Source of the DNA: Clostridium tetanomorphum
Lineage (GTDB): Bacteria; Bacillota; Clostridia; Clostridiales; Clostridiaceae
Direction of reading: 5' to 3'
Assembly (NCBI RefSeq): GCF_017873215.1
Contig: NZ_JAGGKA010000003.1
Span: 62,001-126,000 of the forward strand
Length of the DNA: 64,000 bases
The notes beneath the pieces were generated by a model. It saw nothing but the letters and a program-made list of their open reading frames with translations, ran no database searches and had not been told where the DNA came from. Both the position numbers and the translations under genes were made by a program. Positions 19,317-27,891 of this stretch are shown here, piece after piece; positions within the stretch are counted from its first letter, which is position 1; every line of letters starts with the position of its first letter.

Positions 19317-19345
19317 ATGATATAATACTGTGTTTTGTATGTCAA
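19317..19345 (-). promoter_or_regulatory. gltX promoter
   Basis: On the minus strand TTGACA (19340-19345) and TATCAT (19317-19322) are separated by exactly 17 bp. This places the transcription start near 19310, about 230 bases before the gltX ATG. Confidence 0.75.
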
Positions 19346-19439
19346 GTTTATGTAAAATTTTTTTAAATAATTAGTAGTAGAGTAATATAAATATTTTATA
19401 TAATATATTTACCAATATTTATTGATTTATTCACTAAAT

Positions 19440-19610
19440 AAAAAAGTGCGTCACACTTTTTTTAGAGTACAAATTACAGAGCATAGAGTACAGATAAGGA
19501 AAATTTTTCTTCATTAATATTACGAAAAATTTTAGATTAAAGCTTTTCTGTAGTGATAACAAAAGAAAAGCTTCCTTATCTGTATTATTTGTACTCTGTA
19601 CTCTAAAAAA
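19440..19610. repeat. Compound palindromic intergenic element (cloverleaf-like)
   Basis: A short hairpin AAAAAGTG/CACTTTTT (19441-19461) abuts a roughly 150-bp imperfect palindrome. The outer arms at 19461-19500 and 19571-19610 both carry AGAGTACA and CAGATAAGGA motifs in opposite orientation. Between them lie two independent hairpins (AAAATTTTTC/GAAAAATTTT, and AAGCTTTTCT/AGAAAAGCTT). There is no open reading frame. It resembles a small non-coding mobile or REP-like element, and it may also terminate the metallo-hydrolase transcript. Confidence 0.6.
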
Positions 19611-19629
19611 TTGTATATAGTATTATACT

Positions 19630-21141
19630 TTATTCAATGCTTTCTTTTATTTTATCTAATAATAAATTTTTATCTATTTTATCTATGTCTGTAAGAGAGT
19701 CTAGAAGTGTTAAGATTTTATCTTTTACTATACTCTTTTCTTTTACTTCATCTCCAGGTACAAAGGTATTTCCTGCTTGCATTATAATCGAATTATATCC
19801 TTTATTATCTAAAAGCTCTTTAAAGCTATTTTGAGCATCTTCTTCACCATGAACTAATAAAATTCCTTTAGGCTTAGTTTTAAAGTTTTCTATCCATTCA
19901 ATTAAACCATTTTTATCTGCATGACCTGAAAGGCCTTGAAGGTTATATATCTTTGCATTTACTGCTATTTCTTCACCAAAAATTTTTACTTTTTTTGCTC
20001 CATCTAAAATAGCACGCCCTAATGTTCCTTCAGCCTGATATCCTACGAATACAATAGAACTTTCTTTTCTCCAAAGATTATGTTTTAAATGATGTTTGAT
20101 TCTACCTGCTTCACACATTCCGCTAGCAGATATAACTAAAGCTCCACTGTGTATTTTGTTTACTTTCATAGATTCTTCAGGAGATTTAGTAAATGTTAGT
20201 CCTTCAAAAGCCAGTGGATTATCTCCATTTTCAACAAGCTTTGTAGCTTCTTCATCATAATATTTTGTGTATTTATTAAATATAGAGGTAGATTCTGCAG
20301 CTAAAGGACTATCTACATAAACTTTAAGATCTTTTAACAATCCATTCTCTACATAATGATTTAAAGCATAGAGAACTTCCTGAGTTCTTCCAACAGCGAA
20401 GGAAGGAATGATTACATTGCCACCTCTTTTAAATGTAGATTTTATAATATTAACTAATTCCCTCAAATTATCATTTAAATTTTCATGAACTCTATTTCCA
20501 TATGTAGTTTCCATTATTACATAATCAGCATAATCGATATTAGTAGGATCTTTTAATAAGGGAACTAATTTATTACCAAGATCACCAGAATAAACTAACT
20601 TTATTTCTTTTTCATCTTCTCTTATAAGCATTTCAACAATAGACGATCCTAAAAGATGACCTGCATCTCTAAATCTTACTTTAAATCCATCAAATAATTC
20701 TATCCACTGGTTATAAGGATATCCAGTAAAAAGATATGAGGATAGTTGAGCGATTTTTACAGTATATAGAGGTTCTATAGGAGGTTGTCCAAGTCGCATT
20801 CTTTTTCTATTTATCCATTGTATTTCCATTTCTTGGATATGGCCACTATCTTCTAACATTATATTACATAAATCCTTTGTTCCTTCAGTACAAATAATGT
20901 CGCCTTTGAAACCTTGTTTATATAATAGAGGAATTCTTCCACTATGATCTATATGAGCATGTGATAATACTACATAATCAATATCCTTAGGATTAAAATT
21001 GAAGGTTTCATTACCTCTTTCTTTTTCATCTTTTCCTTGATATAAACCACAATCTAAGAGAATTTTTTTATCTTTAACTTTTAATAAGTGTGAGGATCCA
21101 GTTACACAACCAGCAGCCCCGAAAAATTCTATTTTAACCAT
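19630..21141 (-). CDS. Beta-CASP metallo-beta-lactamase-fold hydrolase (probable RNA-processing)
   Basis: A 503-aa protein with the metallo-beta-lactamase core HAHIDHSGRIP (about residues 60-70) and a beta-CASP insertion. Later come the histidine and glycine motifs typical of CPSF73-like enzymes (SASGMCEAGRIKHHLKHNL, GYQAEGTLGRAIL, LSGHADKNGL, HGEEDAQ). Such proteins are usually endo- or exoribonucleases; this subgroup lacks the KH domains of archaeal forms, and a DNA substrate cannot be excluded. The start has GGAGGG upstream. It is divergent from the nuclease-ATPase pair at 21297. Confidence 0.85.
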   Translation of the reverse strand: MVKIEFFGAAGCVTGSSHLLKVKDKKILLDCGLYQGKDEKERGNETFNFNPKDIDYVVLSHAHIDHSGRIPLLYKQGFKGDIICTEGTKDLCNIMLEDSGHIQEMEIQWINRKRMRLGQPPIEPLYTVKIAQLSSYLFTGYPYNQWIELFDGFKVRFRDAGHLLGSSIVEMLIREDEKEIKLVYSGDLGNKLVPLLKDPTNIDYADYVIMETTYGNRVHENLNDNLRELVNIIKSTFKRGGNVIIPSFAVGRTQEVLYALNHYVENGLLKDLKVYVDSPLAAESTSIFNKYTKYYDEEATKLVENGDNPLAFEGLTFTKSPEESMKVNKIHSGALVISASGMCEAGRIKHHLKHNLWRKESSIVFVGYQAEGTLGRAILDGAKKVKIFGEEIAVNAKIYNLQGLSGHADKNGLIEWIENFKTKPKGILLVHGEEDAQNSFKELLDNKGYNSIIMQAGNTFVPGDEVKEKSIVKDKILTLLDSLTDIDKIDKNLLLDKIKESIE

Positions 21142-21296
21142 AATTATCCCTCCTATGTCATTAAGTATAGTTAAATTATAACATCATAGTTAGAAAAAAA
21201 CTAATACTTTAAATATAAAAAATTAACTAATAACTTATTAATTCTTTTATATGATATAATTTAGTATGCAAACCATTAGAGAAAAGGAGAGATTTA

Positions 21297-22619
21297 ATGG
21301 GAAAAAATTTTAGTTTTATACATACTGCGGATATACATTTAGGAGATAGGCTACATTCAAATAGCAGTTATTATAATAAAGCCTTTAGTGAAGCTCCTTA
21401 CAGGGCTTTTTGTAATATATGCAGTTTTGCCATGGAGAATAAAGTTGATTTTATATTGATTTCTGGAGATTTATTTCATAGTAAAGGAAGATCTATTAAT
21501 GCAGATAAATTTTTTTATGAGCAGTGTAATGAAATAGCACCTATAAAAGTGTTTGTAATAGCAGGAAATCATGATCCTATAGAAGAAAGAATAGAAGTAT
21601 TTAATACGCCATCAAATTTATTTTATTTTAGTGGTGATTTAGTAGAAGTTAAAGAAGTGTATAAACACAATGATTTATTATGCAGAATAGTAGGACAATC
21701 TTATAGAAAAAAGGCTGAAGAAAAAAAGATACATAAAAATTATGGAGAATATATAAAAGAAAACAATGTTTATAACATTGCTCTTTTACATACACAGTTA
21801 GAAAGTAAGAGAAATAATTATGTTCCATGTTCATTAGGAGAGTTAAAGGAAATAGAAAATATAAATTATTGGGCATTAGGACATATTCATAAGGCTAATG
21901 TTGTATGTAAGGAGAAACCTTTTATAGCTTATCCAGGTGTGCCTCAGGGTTATGATTTTGGAGAAGATAATATAGGTGGTTTCTTTTATGTCAATGTAGA
22001 TGAAAATTTTTATACTAAGGTAGAGTTTATTCATTGTTCCCCCATAGTTTGGGAAAAAATATATGTAAATATTGATGAAAAAGATGAAGAGGCAAATAAT
22101 ATTGAGGATATAGAAGAGTTAATTATTAAAAAAGGTGAAGAACTTATAGATACTAGTAATTCATTAAATTTAGGGATAGAAGAGAAGGATGATGTTTTTG
22201 GTATAGAAGGTTACATTGTGCAATGGATATTAAAAGGGAAAGTAGCAATGCACAATATATTAAAAGAAAAAGAAGAAGATATAATTGGACTTTTAAAAGA
22301 AAATTTAAATAATAAATTGTTTAATGAACAGATTCCTATATGGACAGAATATGTAGGTATTGAAACAAGACAACTAATAGATGAGGATGAGTTGGAAAAG
22401 CATGCTTTATATAAAGAGATAAAAGAAATAGTAGAAGTATGTTTATATAATGAAGAGTATAAAAAAATCATCTGCAAAAGCTTTGGAAAAATATGGACTA
22501 ATAAGGCAGAGGAAGAGTGTAATGACACAGAATTTTCAATAAGCCAAAATACATATAGTGAAATTATCCTTAAAGCTTTTTCTCATATTAAAGAAAAAAT
22601 TTTGGAAAGTAGTGATTGA
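21297..22619 (+). CDS. YhaO/SbcD-like metallophosphatase-family DNA nuclease
   Basis: A 440-aa calcineurin-like phosphoesterase of the Mre11/SbcD superfamily. Metal-binding motifs are TADIHLGD (residues 9-16), ISGDLFHS, AGNHDP, LLHTQ and LGHIHKA, in the order expected for this nuclease fold. The C-terminal half is divergent, as in the YhaO branch. It overlaps the next gene by four bases, and that gene encodes a large ATPase, so the two probably form a nuclease-ATPase complex acting on DNA ends. GAAAAGGAGAG precedes the ATG. Confidence 0.87.
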   Translation: MGKNFSFIHTADIHLGDRLHSNSSYYNKAFSEAPYRAFCNICSFAMENKVDFILISGDLFHSKGRSINADKFFYEQCNEIAPIKVFVIAGNHDPIEERIEVFNTPSNLFYFSGDLVEVKEVYKHNDLLCRIVGQSYRKKAEEKKIHKNYGEYIKENNVYNIALLHTQLESKRNNYVPCSLGELKEIENINYWALGHIHKANVVCKEKPFIAYPGVPQGYDFGEDNIGGFFYVNVDENFYTKVEFIHCSPIVWEKIYVNIDEKDEEANNIEDIEELIIKKGEELIDTSNSLNLGIEEKDDVFGIEGYIVQWILKGKVAMHNILKEKEEDIIGLLKENLNNKLFNEQIPIWTEYVGIETRQLIDEDELEKHALYKEIKEIVEVCLYNEEYKKIICKSFGKIWTNKAEEECNDTEFSISQNTYSEIILKAFSHIKEKILESSD

Positions 22620-25375
22620 AAGTGTTTATAAAAAGGCTTTATATTGGAGATTTTGGTATCTTTCATAATGAAAGTGTAAAAGAATTACATAATGGTATAG
22701 TAGTTGTAGGTGGACTAAATAGAGCTGGTAAGTCATCCTTGCTTAAAGTGCTAACTAATTTAGGATATGGATTTACTAAAGTGGGTAATCTTCCATCACC
22801 TATTAGTGAGTATTATATAGAGGCAGATTTAGAAAAGGAAAATAAAATATATAATTTAAAAATGAAAGGATATGGGGAGCCTATTATAACTCCTCAATCT
22901 GGTAGTTTGTATAATATAGATAAGTATACTTATAAAGAACTTTTTACAATAGATTTAGATAGACTAAATAATTTTTCTAAGGGAGATAAAGAACTTTACT
23001 CTATACTTTTAGGAGCTGGACTCAAAGAGGTAATTAAATTACCTAATATTATAGAGCAGCTTAAAAAGGAAGGAGAAAAAATTGGGGGGAAACAAGGAAA
23101 TCCAAGTACTAAGTTATTTAAACCCTATTATTTAAAAATTAAGGAGGCTTCTTTAGAAAGAGATGAAGCTTTAAAGGAGAAGAAACTATTTTTACAGGAA
23201 AAAGAAAAATATAAAAGTATAATAGAGAAAATAGAAAAAGAAGAATCTAATCTAAAAAAGCTAAGAGAAAATATAGCTTTAGTAGATTTATGGAAAAATA
23301 ATTATAAAAATTATATTGAATATAAGAAAATAAAAAAAGAACTAGAAAAAGATTATAATAAAGAAATAATGAAGAAGTTTAGCATGTATTCTTTAGAAAG
23401 AGTATATGATTTAAAAGAAGAACATGAAAAAATAAGTGAAGAGTATAGCAAAAAAATCATTTATTCTAATAATATTTTAAAAGAATATAAAATAAATAAA
23501 GAGATGATTATAAAAAGTTTACCTAAGATAGAATACTACTTTAAAGAAAGCTCTGGTATTAAGGAAAAATATAAAAATCTTTTATCTTTAAATGAAAAAA
23601 ACAAAAGAGAAAGAGAAAATATAAAAATGCAAATAAATAATGCTAATAGTAATGTAAAAGGTAATTTAGATTATATAATGAGCATTAATAGTGATTTAAT
23701 AAGCATTAATTATGTAGTAGAACTAATAGAAAAATATAGGGAATTAAAAGAAGAGAAAAAGGATATAAGTAATAGATTGAACTATATAAATAATGAAGAA
23801 AATTTAGCTTTGGACAAAGTGAAAGAAAATAGAGAATTAAAAAGAATAAAGGGTATATATTATATTATTTTACTTATATTTTGTGGAATTACTACACCTA
23901 TGTTAATTGCTTCTAAAAACAAATTTTTATCTTTATTTATAGGAATTTCAATGGTAACTATAGGTATAATATCTTTTTATTTTTTAACATTGCTAAGTAA
24001 AAAAGATAGAAAAATAGAAGTACGAAATGAGAGAAAAGATTCAATAAAAAAGGATGAGGAAAGATTAAAAGATATTGAAAATAAAATAGACCAAATAGAA
24101 AAAGATTTTAATGACTTTAGAGAAATTCTCAAATTAAATAGTAATATATCTTATGAAGGGATAAAGGAATATTTAATTTATATTCAAGATATAAAATTTA
24201 AAATTCAAAATCTGTATTTAAATGAAAATAAAGAAATGCAGCTTAAAAATGAATTAAAGAATTTAGTAGATGAAATTAACTTGTTAATACAGCAATGTTA
24301 CCATAAAGATAAAAACTTTATAAAGTTAAATGAATATACTATTTTTGATGAAATAGAAAAGTTATTACAATTAGGAAATATTATAAAGGAAATTAAAATT
24401 TATAAATTAGAGAAAGAAGAAATAGAAAACAAAATAAAAGAATATCTTTCTTTAAATCATGGAGAAAATATAGAAGAAATTTTATATGCTTATATAGAAA
24501 ATATAAAAAAGTTTAGAGAATTAGAAAAATTAAAAGAAGAAGAAAATAAAACTTTTACTGGTTTAAAATATGCAGTAGAAATGCACAAAGAGGTAAGCCT
24601 TTTAATTGATGAAAAGGAAGTAAATTCTATAGAGCATATATTTGAAAAGATGAAAGAAAAATATTCTTCATTATATGAAATAGAAGAAGATTATAAAGAA
24701 CTTTTACAAGAAAAGGATATATTAAATAAGTGTATAGAAGAGCTAAAAGAAAAAAAACATGAAAGTCTATACAAAATTAAAAGGCTAGAAGAGTCTAGTA
24801 ATTTGGAAAAATCTCAAGGGAAAATCTATGATGCTAAAAGAGAATTAAAGCCTTTAGCTGAGAAGTATGCCATTTTAAAAGCTTCATCTTTTATTTTAGA
24901 AAAGGTATATGAAAGTTTTTTAAATGAAGCTAAGGATAATATTTTAAAAGATGCTAGCTCAATGTTCAATAAGATAACCTCAGGGGAATATGAAAAAATA
25001 CTTCCAGGAGAAGATTTAAATAAACTTAATTTTAAAACCCTTTTAAAACATGGGGAAAAACATGAGGATTCCAGTATATTAAGCAGAGGTACAAGAGAAG
25101 GATTATTTTTTTCTGTAAGGTTGAGTAGAATAATGGAGTTAGAGCCTATGCCTATTATAATAGATGATTCTTTAGTAAACTTTGATTCAAAAAGTTTAAA
25201 ATCTACAATTAAAATATTAAAGGAATTATCTAAGAGAAATCAAATTTTTATACTTACTTGTCATAGTAAGCTTATAGAATTAATAGAAGAAGATAAGAGT
25301 GTTCAATATATTAAATTGAATGCTGGGGAGTTTTCTCACATAGGAAGAAAAGAATTGATAGAATATTTAGAGTAA
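22616..25375 (+). CDS. YhaN-like SMC-type ATPase with membrane-anchored hinge
   Basis: A 919-aa AAA ATPase with the Walker A motif GGLNRAGKSSLLK near residues 33-45 and, at the C-terminus, the signature region ILSRGTREGLFFSVRL and Walker B PMPIIIDDSLVNFD. Between them lie long lysine/glutamate-rich coiled coils. Two hydrophobic segments at about residues 414-432 and 440-460 form a membrane hairpin in the middle of the coil, a feature of the YhaN branch and not of SbcC. Translation is coupled to the upstream nuclease gene through a TTGA overlap; GTG at 22622 is an alternative start. A role in DNA-end processing at the membrane is inferred from the family. Confidence 0.82.
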   Translation: MKVFIKRLYIGDFGIFHNESVKELHNGIVVVGGLNRAGKSSLLKVLTNLGYGFTKVGNLPSPISEYYIEADLEKENKIYNLKMKGYGEPIITPQSGSLYNIDKYTYKELFTIDLDRLNNFSKGDKELYSILLGAGLKEVIKLPNIIEQLKKEGEKIGGKQGNPSTKLFKPYYLKIKEASLERDEALKEKKLFLQEKEKYKSIIEKIEKEESNLKKLRENIALVDLWKNNYKNYIEYKKIKKELEKDYNKEIMKKFSMYSLERVYDLKEEHEKISEEYSKKIIYSNNILKEYKINKEMIIKSLPKIEYYFKESSGIKEKYKNLLSLNEKNKRERENIKMQINNANSNVKGNLDYIMSINSDLISINYVVELIEKYRELKEEKKDISNRLNYINNEENLALDKVKENRELKRIKGIYYIILLIFCGITTPMLIASKNKFLSLFIGISMVTIGIISFYFLTLLSKKDRKIEVRNERKDSIKKDEERLKDIENKIDQIEKDFNDFREILKLNSNISYEGIKEYLIYIQDIKFKIQNLYLNENKEMQLKNELKNLVDEINLLIQQCYHKDKNFIKLNEYTIFDEIEKLLQLGNIIKEIKIYKLEKEEIENKIKEYLSLNHGENIEEILYAYIENIKKFRELEKLKEEENKTFTGLKYAVEMHKEVSLLIDEKEVNSIEHIFEKMKEKYSSLYEIEEDYKELLQEKDILNKCIEELKEKKHESLYKIKRLEESSNLEKSQGKIYDAKRELKPLAEKYAILKASSFILEKVYESFLNEAKDNILKDASSMFNKITSGEYEKILPGEDLNKLNFKTLLKHGEKHEDSSILSRGTREGLFFSVRLSRIMELEPMPIIIDDSLVNFDSKSLKSTIKILKELSKRNQIFILTCHSKLIELIEEDKSVQYIKLNAGEFSHIGRKELIEYLE

Positions 25376-25402
25376 ATCAATTGTATAGGTGCTATAAATA
25401 TA

Positions 25403-25431
25403 TTGACAGCGGTAGTAAACAGATGTAAAAT
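25403..25431 (+). promoter_or_regulatory. Promoter of the adh leader
   Basis: TTGACA (25403-25408) and TAAAAT (25426-25431) are separated by 17 bp. Transcription would start near 25438, about 20 bases before the first antiterminator hairpin. Confidence 0.8.
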
Positions 25432-25456
25432 TAAACTAAAATTAAATATAATCAAT

Positions 25457-25530
25457 GTTGTACAATGAAGTGCAATTAATTTAAGGCATAGAAGCCTCTA
25501 AGAATCTTAGGATTTTTAGAGGCTTTTTTT
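25457..25530 (+). promoter_or_regulatory. EutV (ANTAR) dual-hairpin antiterminator and terminator before adh
   Basis: Hairpin P1 is TTGTAC-[AATGAA]-GTGCAA (25458-25475). Hairpin P2 is AGGC-[ATAGAA]-GCCT (25484-25497). Both loops are six bases with A at position 1 and G at position 4, the consensus bound by ANTAR proteins. The 3' arm of P2 is also the 5' arm of an intrinsic terminator (25492-25525, then T7). P2 and the terminator are therefore mutually exclusive, and phosphorylated EutV bound to P1/P2 would allow read-through into the alcohol dehydrogenase gene. Confidence 0.9.
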
Positions 25531-25637
25531 ACTCTATAGGGAATTGTAAATCACCCCTTCTCAATTTTCAACTGATATATATCAACTAAAAAGGTGTGTT
25601 ACACTTTTTTATGAATAATAGAAAAGGAGAGTATATA

Positions 25638-26801
25638 ATGAATGAGTTTAAAATTATTCCTAAAATTTATTTTGGACAAGGTTCTATTAAACATTTATCA
25701 AATATAAATGTGAAAAAAGCTTTTATTGTTACAGATCCATTTATAGTACAATCAAATATGATTTTAAAGATTACAGAACAGTTAGATAAGGCAGAAATCA
25801 ATTATAAAATATTTTCAGATATTGTTCCAGATCCTCCTATTGAGACCATAGCTAAAGGAATAAATTCAATGGCTGATTTTGAACCAGAAGTAATAATAAC
25901 TATAGGTGGAGGATCCTCAATAGATGCTGCAAAAGGAATAAAAATATTTCAAGAAATTATAAAAAATAAAATAAATAATGAGAATTATGAAAAACCTTTA
26001 ATGATAGCTATTCCAACTACTAGTGGTACAGGGTCAGAGGTTACTAATTTTTCAGTTATTACAGATAAAATTAAAAATATAAAATATCCATTAGTTGAAG
26101 ATGGTTTAACTCCAGATGAATCAATTATTGATCCAGATTTAGTTTTAACTGTTCCTAAAAATATTACTGGAGACACAGGTATGGATGTTTTAACTCATGC
26201 TATAGAAGCTTATGTATCTACAAACTCTTCTGATTATAGTGATGCTCTTGCAGAAAAGGCAATAAAGCTTGTGTTTAAGTATCTAATAAAAGCATATAAA
26301 GATGGAAGCAATGTGGAAGCTAGAGAAAAAATGCATAATGCATCCTGCATAGCTGGAATGGCTTTTACCAATGCATCTTTAGGATTAAATCATGGTATGG
26401 CACATATTTTAGGTGGGAAATTTCATATTCCTCATGGAAAAGCTAATGGGATTTTACTTCCATATGTTATAGAATATAATTCAGATATAAATATTATAAG
26501 GAACAATAAAGTTTCTAAAAACATGGAAAGATACTCTGAAATTTCTTCATTTTTAAAGTTATCATCTTACAATCCTAGAGAAGGAGTAAAGAGTTTAATA
26601 ATTGAAATAAAAAGTATGTTAAAAGCATTAAATATCCCTACTAGAATAAAAGATTTAAATATTAAAGAAGAAGAATTTTTAAATGAAGTAAAGGATATGG
26701 CTAAAATAGCAATAGAAGATAGGTGTACGTCTACGAATCCTAAAATATGTACAGAGGGAGAAGTAGAAAAGATATTTTTAAAAGCCTATTATGGAAGATG
26801 A
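25638..26801 (+). CDS. eutG: Iron-containing alcohol dehydrogenase (EutG/PduQ-like)
   Basis: A 387-aa Fe-dependent alcohol dehydrogenase that reduces acetaldehyde to ethanol and regenerates NAD+ for the aldehyde dehydrogenase of the microcompartment. It has the family NAD-binding segment GGGSSIDAAKGI, the IPTTSGTGSEVTNFSV region, and metal ligands in DVLTHAIEAYVS, LGLNHGMAHILGG and PHGKANGILLP. The start MNEFKIIPKIYFGQGSI resembles PduQ. The ATG at 25638 has AAAAGGAGAG upstream; the longer frame from 25596 has none. It sits just before the eut operon and carries its own EutV-type leader, which ties it to ethanolamine catabolism. Confidence 0.85.
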   Translation: MNEFKIIPKIYFGQGSIKHLSNINVKKAFIVTDPFIVQSNMILKITEQLDKAEINYKIFSDIVPDPPIETIAKGINSMADFEPEVIITIGGGSSIDAAKGIKIFQEIIKNKINNENYEKPLMIAIPTTSGTGSEVTNFSVITDKIKNIKYPLVEDGLTPDESIIDPDLVLTVPKNITGDTGMDVLTHAIEAYVSTNSSDYSDALAEKAIKLVFKYLIKAYKDGSNVEAREKMHNASCIAGMAFTNASLGLNHGMAHILGGKFHIPHGKANGILLPYVIEYNSDINIIRNNKVSKNMERYSEISSFLKLSSYNPREGVKSLIIEIKSMLKALNIPTRIKDLNIKEEEFLNEVKDMAKIAIEDRCTSTNPKICTEGEVEKIFLKAYYGR

Positions 26802-26849
26802 AAAATATGTTAGAATTTTTAGAAAAAAGAGATACTTTTGATAATTTAC

Positions 26850-26878
26850 TTGACATGTAAAGCTTTTAGTTATAGAAT
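26850..26878 (+). promoter_or_regulatory. Main eut operon promoter
   Basis: TTGACA (26850-26855) and TAGAAT (26873-26878) are separated by 17 bp, placing the start near 26885, just before the antiterminator hairpins. Confidence 0.75.
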
Positions 26879-26900
26879 ATAAATATAAAATTAAATAAAA

Positions 26901-26985
26901 AATCACAATGGAGTGATTGATTAATGGAGCAAAGTGGCTTTTTAATTATACGGTATAACTACGTGTATTTAAAAAGCTTTTTTAT
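26901..26985 (+). promoter_or_regulatory. EutV (ANTAR) dual-hairpin antiterminator and terminator before eutS
   Basis: P1 is AATCAC-[AATGGA]-GTGATT (26901-26918). P2 is GAGC-[AAAGTG]-GCTT (26927-26940). Both hexaloops fit A-N-N-G-N-N. The 3' arm of P2 forms the 5' arm of a long terminator hairpin (GGCTTTTTAA near 26937 with TTTAAAAAGCTT near 26970) followed by TTTTTATTT. The layout matches the element in front of adh. Confidence 0.88.
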
Positions 26986-27011
26986 TTATTATTTAAGCAA
27001 GGGGTGATGTT

Positions 27012-27356
27012 TTGGAAGAAAAACAGAGGGTTATTCAAGAATATGTGCCAGGTAAACAAGTAACATTAGCCCATGTAATTGCACACCCTGATGGAAATGT
27101 ATATAGGAAGTTAGGATTAAGTGAAGATTATAGAGAAGCTATAGGAATACTTACTATAACTCCTAGTGAAGCAGCAATAATAGCTGGTGATGTGGCAAGA
27201 AAAGCAGCTAATATAGAAATAGGATTTATTGATAGATTTAGTGGCTCTTTAGTTATAGTAGGTGATGTATCTAGTGTAGAAGAAGCATTAAAAGAGGTAT
27301 TAAATGTACTAACAAATATATTATCTTTTACTCCTACCAAAGTTACTAAATCTTAA
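27012..27356 (+). CDS. eutS: Ethanolamine microcompartment shell protein EutS (BMC-H)
   Basis: A 114-aa shell protein with a circularly permuted BMC fold, first of the main eut operon. EutS-specific features are the N-terminal strand segment [20 protein letters not shown] and the later [23 protein letters not shown]. It forms hexamers in the facets of the protein shell that encloses ethanolamine lyase. It starts with TTG at 27012, preceded by AAGGGGTGATG; the nearby ATG at 27007 is out of frame. Confidence 0.95.
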   Translation: MEEKQRVIQEYVPGKQVTLAHVIAHPDGNVYRKLGLSEDYREAIGILTITPSEAAIIAGDVARKAANIEIGFIDRFSGSLVIVGDVSSVEEALKEVLNVLTNILSFTPTKVTKS

Positions 27357-27373
27357 TTAGGAGGAAATACATT

Positions 27374-27802
27374 TTGAAAAAGTTGATGCTAATAGGAAAA
27401 ACTGGATGTGGTAAAACTACATTAATTCAAACTATTAATAATGAGAATATAAGCTATAAAAAAACTCAAGCAGTGGAATATTATGAAAATATAATAGATA
27501 CACCAGGAGAATATATAGAAAATAGAGTGTATTATAATGCACTTATAGTTTTAGCTTGTGATTGTGACATTATGGCATTGGTACAGGATTGCACAAGTGA
27601 AGATAATATATTTCCACCTAATTTTGCAGCTACATTTTCTAAGCCAGTGATTGGGATCATAACCAAAATAGATATGTGTAAGTGTAAAGAAGATATTGAT
27701 GCTGCAAAAAATTATTTGATAAGTAGTGGTGTAAATGAAATATTTGAAGTAAGTGCTATTAATAATGAAGGAATAGACAGAATAAAGGAAATATTGTATT
27801 AG
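27374..27802 (+). CDS. eutP: EutP/PduV-like small GTPase
   Basis: A 142-aa P-loop protein with GKTGCGKT (residues 8-15), DTPG (42-45) and TKID (97-100). This matches the EutP/PduV family found in microcompartment operons. Its role is not settled: PduV is linked to microcompartment positioning, and acetate kinase activity has been reported for an EutP homologue. It starts with TTG 18 bases after eutS and has a strong AGGAGG site. Confidence 0.93.
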   Translation: MKKLMLIGKTGCGKTTLIQTINNENISYKKTQAVEYYENIIDTPGEYIENRVYYNALIVLACDCDIMALVQDCTSEDNIFPPNFAATFSKPVIGIITKIDMCKCKEDIDAAKNYLISSGVNEIFEVSAINNEGIDRIKEILY

Positions 27803-27891
27803 ATGCTTTATGAATAGGGCATTTTATGCTATTATAATATCATGGATAAAATGATAAAAATTACATTATATAACATTAGAGGGGGAGAAAT

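Noticed and set aside
27803-27891. A fourth ANTAR target before eutV
   Set aside because: The hairpin ATAGGGCAT-TTT-ATGCTAT lacks a six-base A-N-N-G-N-N loop and has no terminator T-tract.
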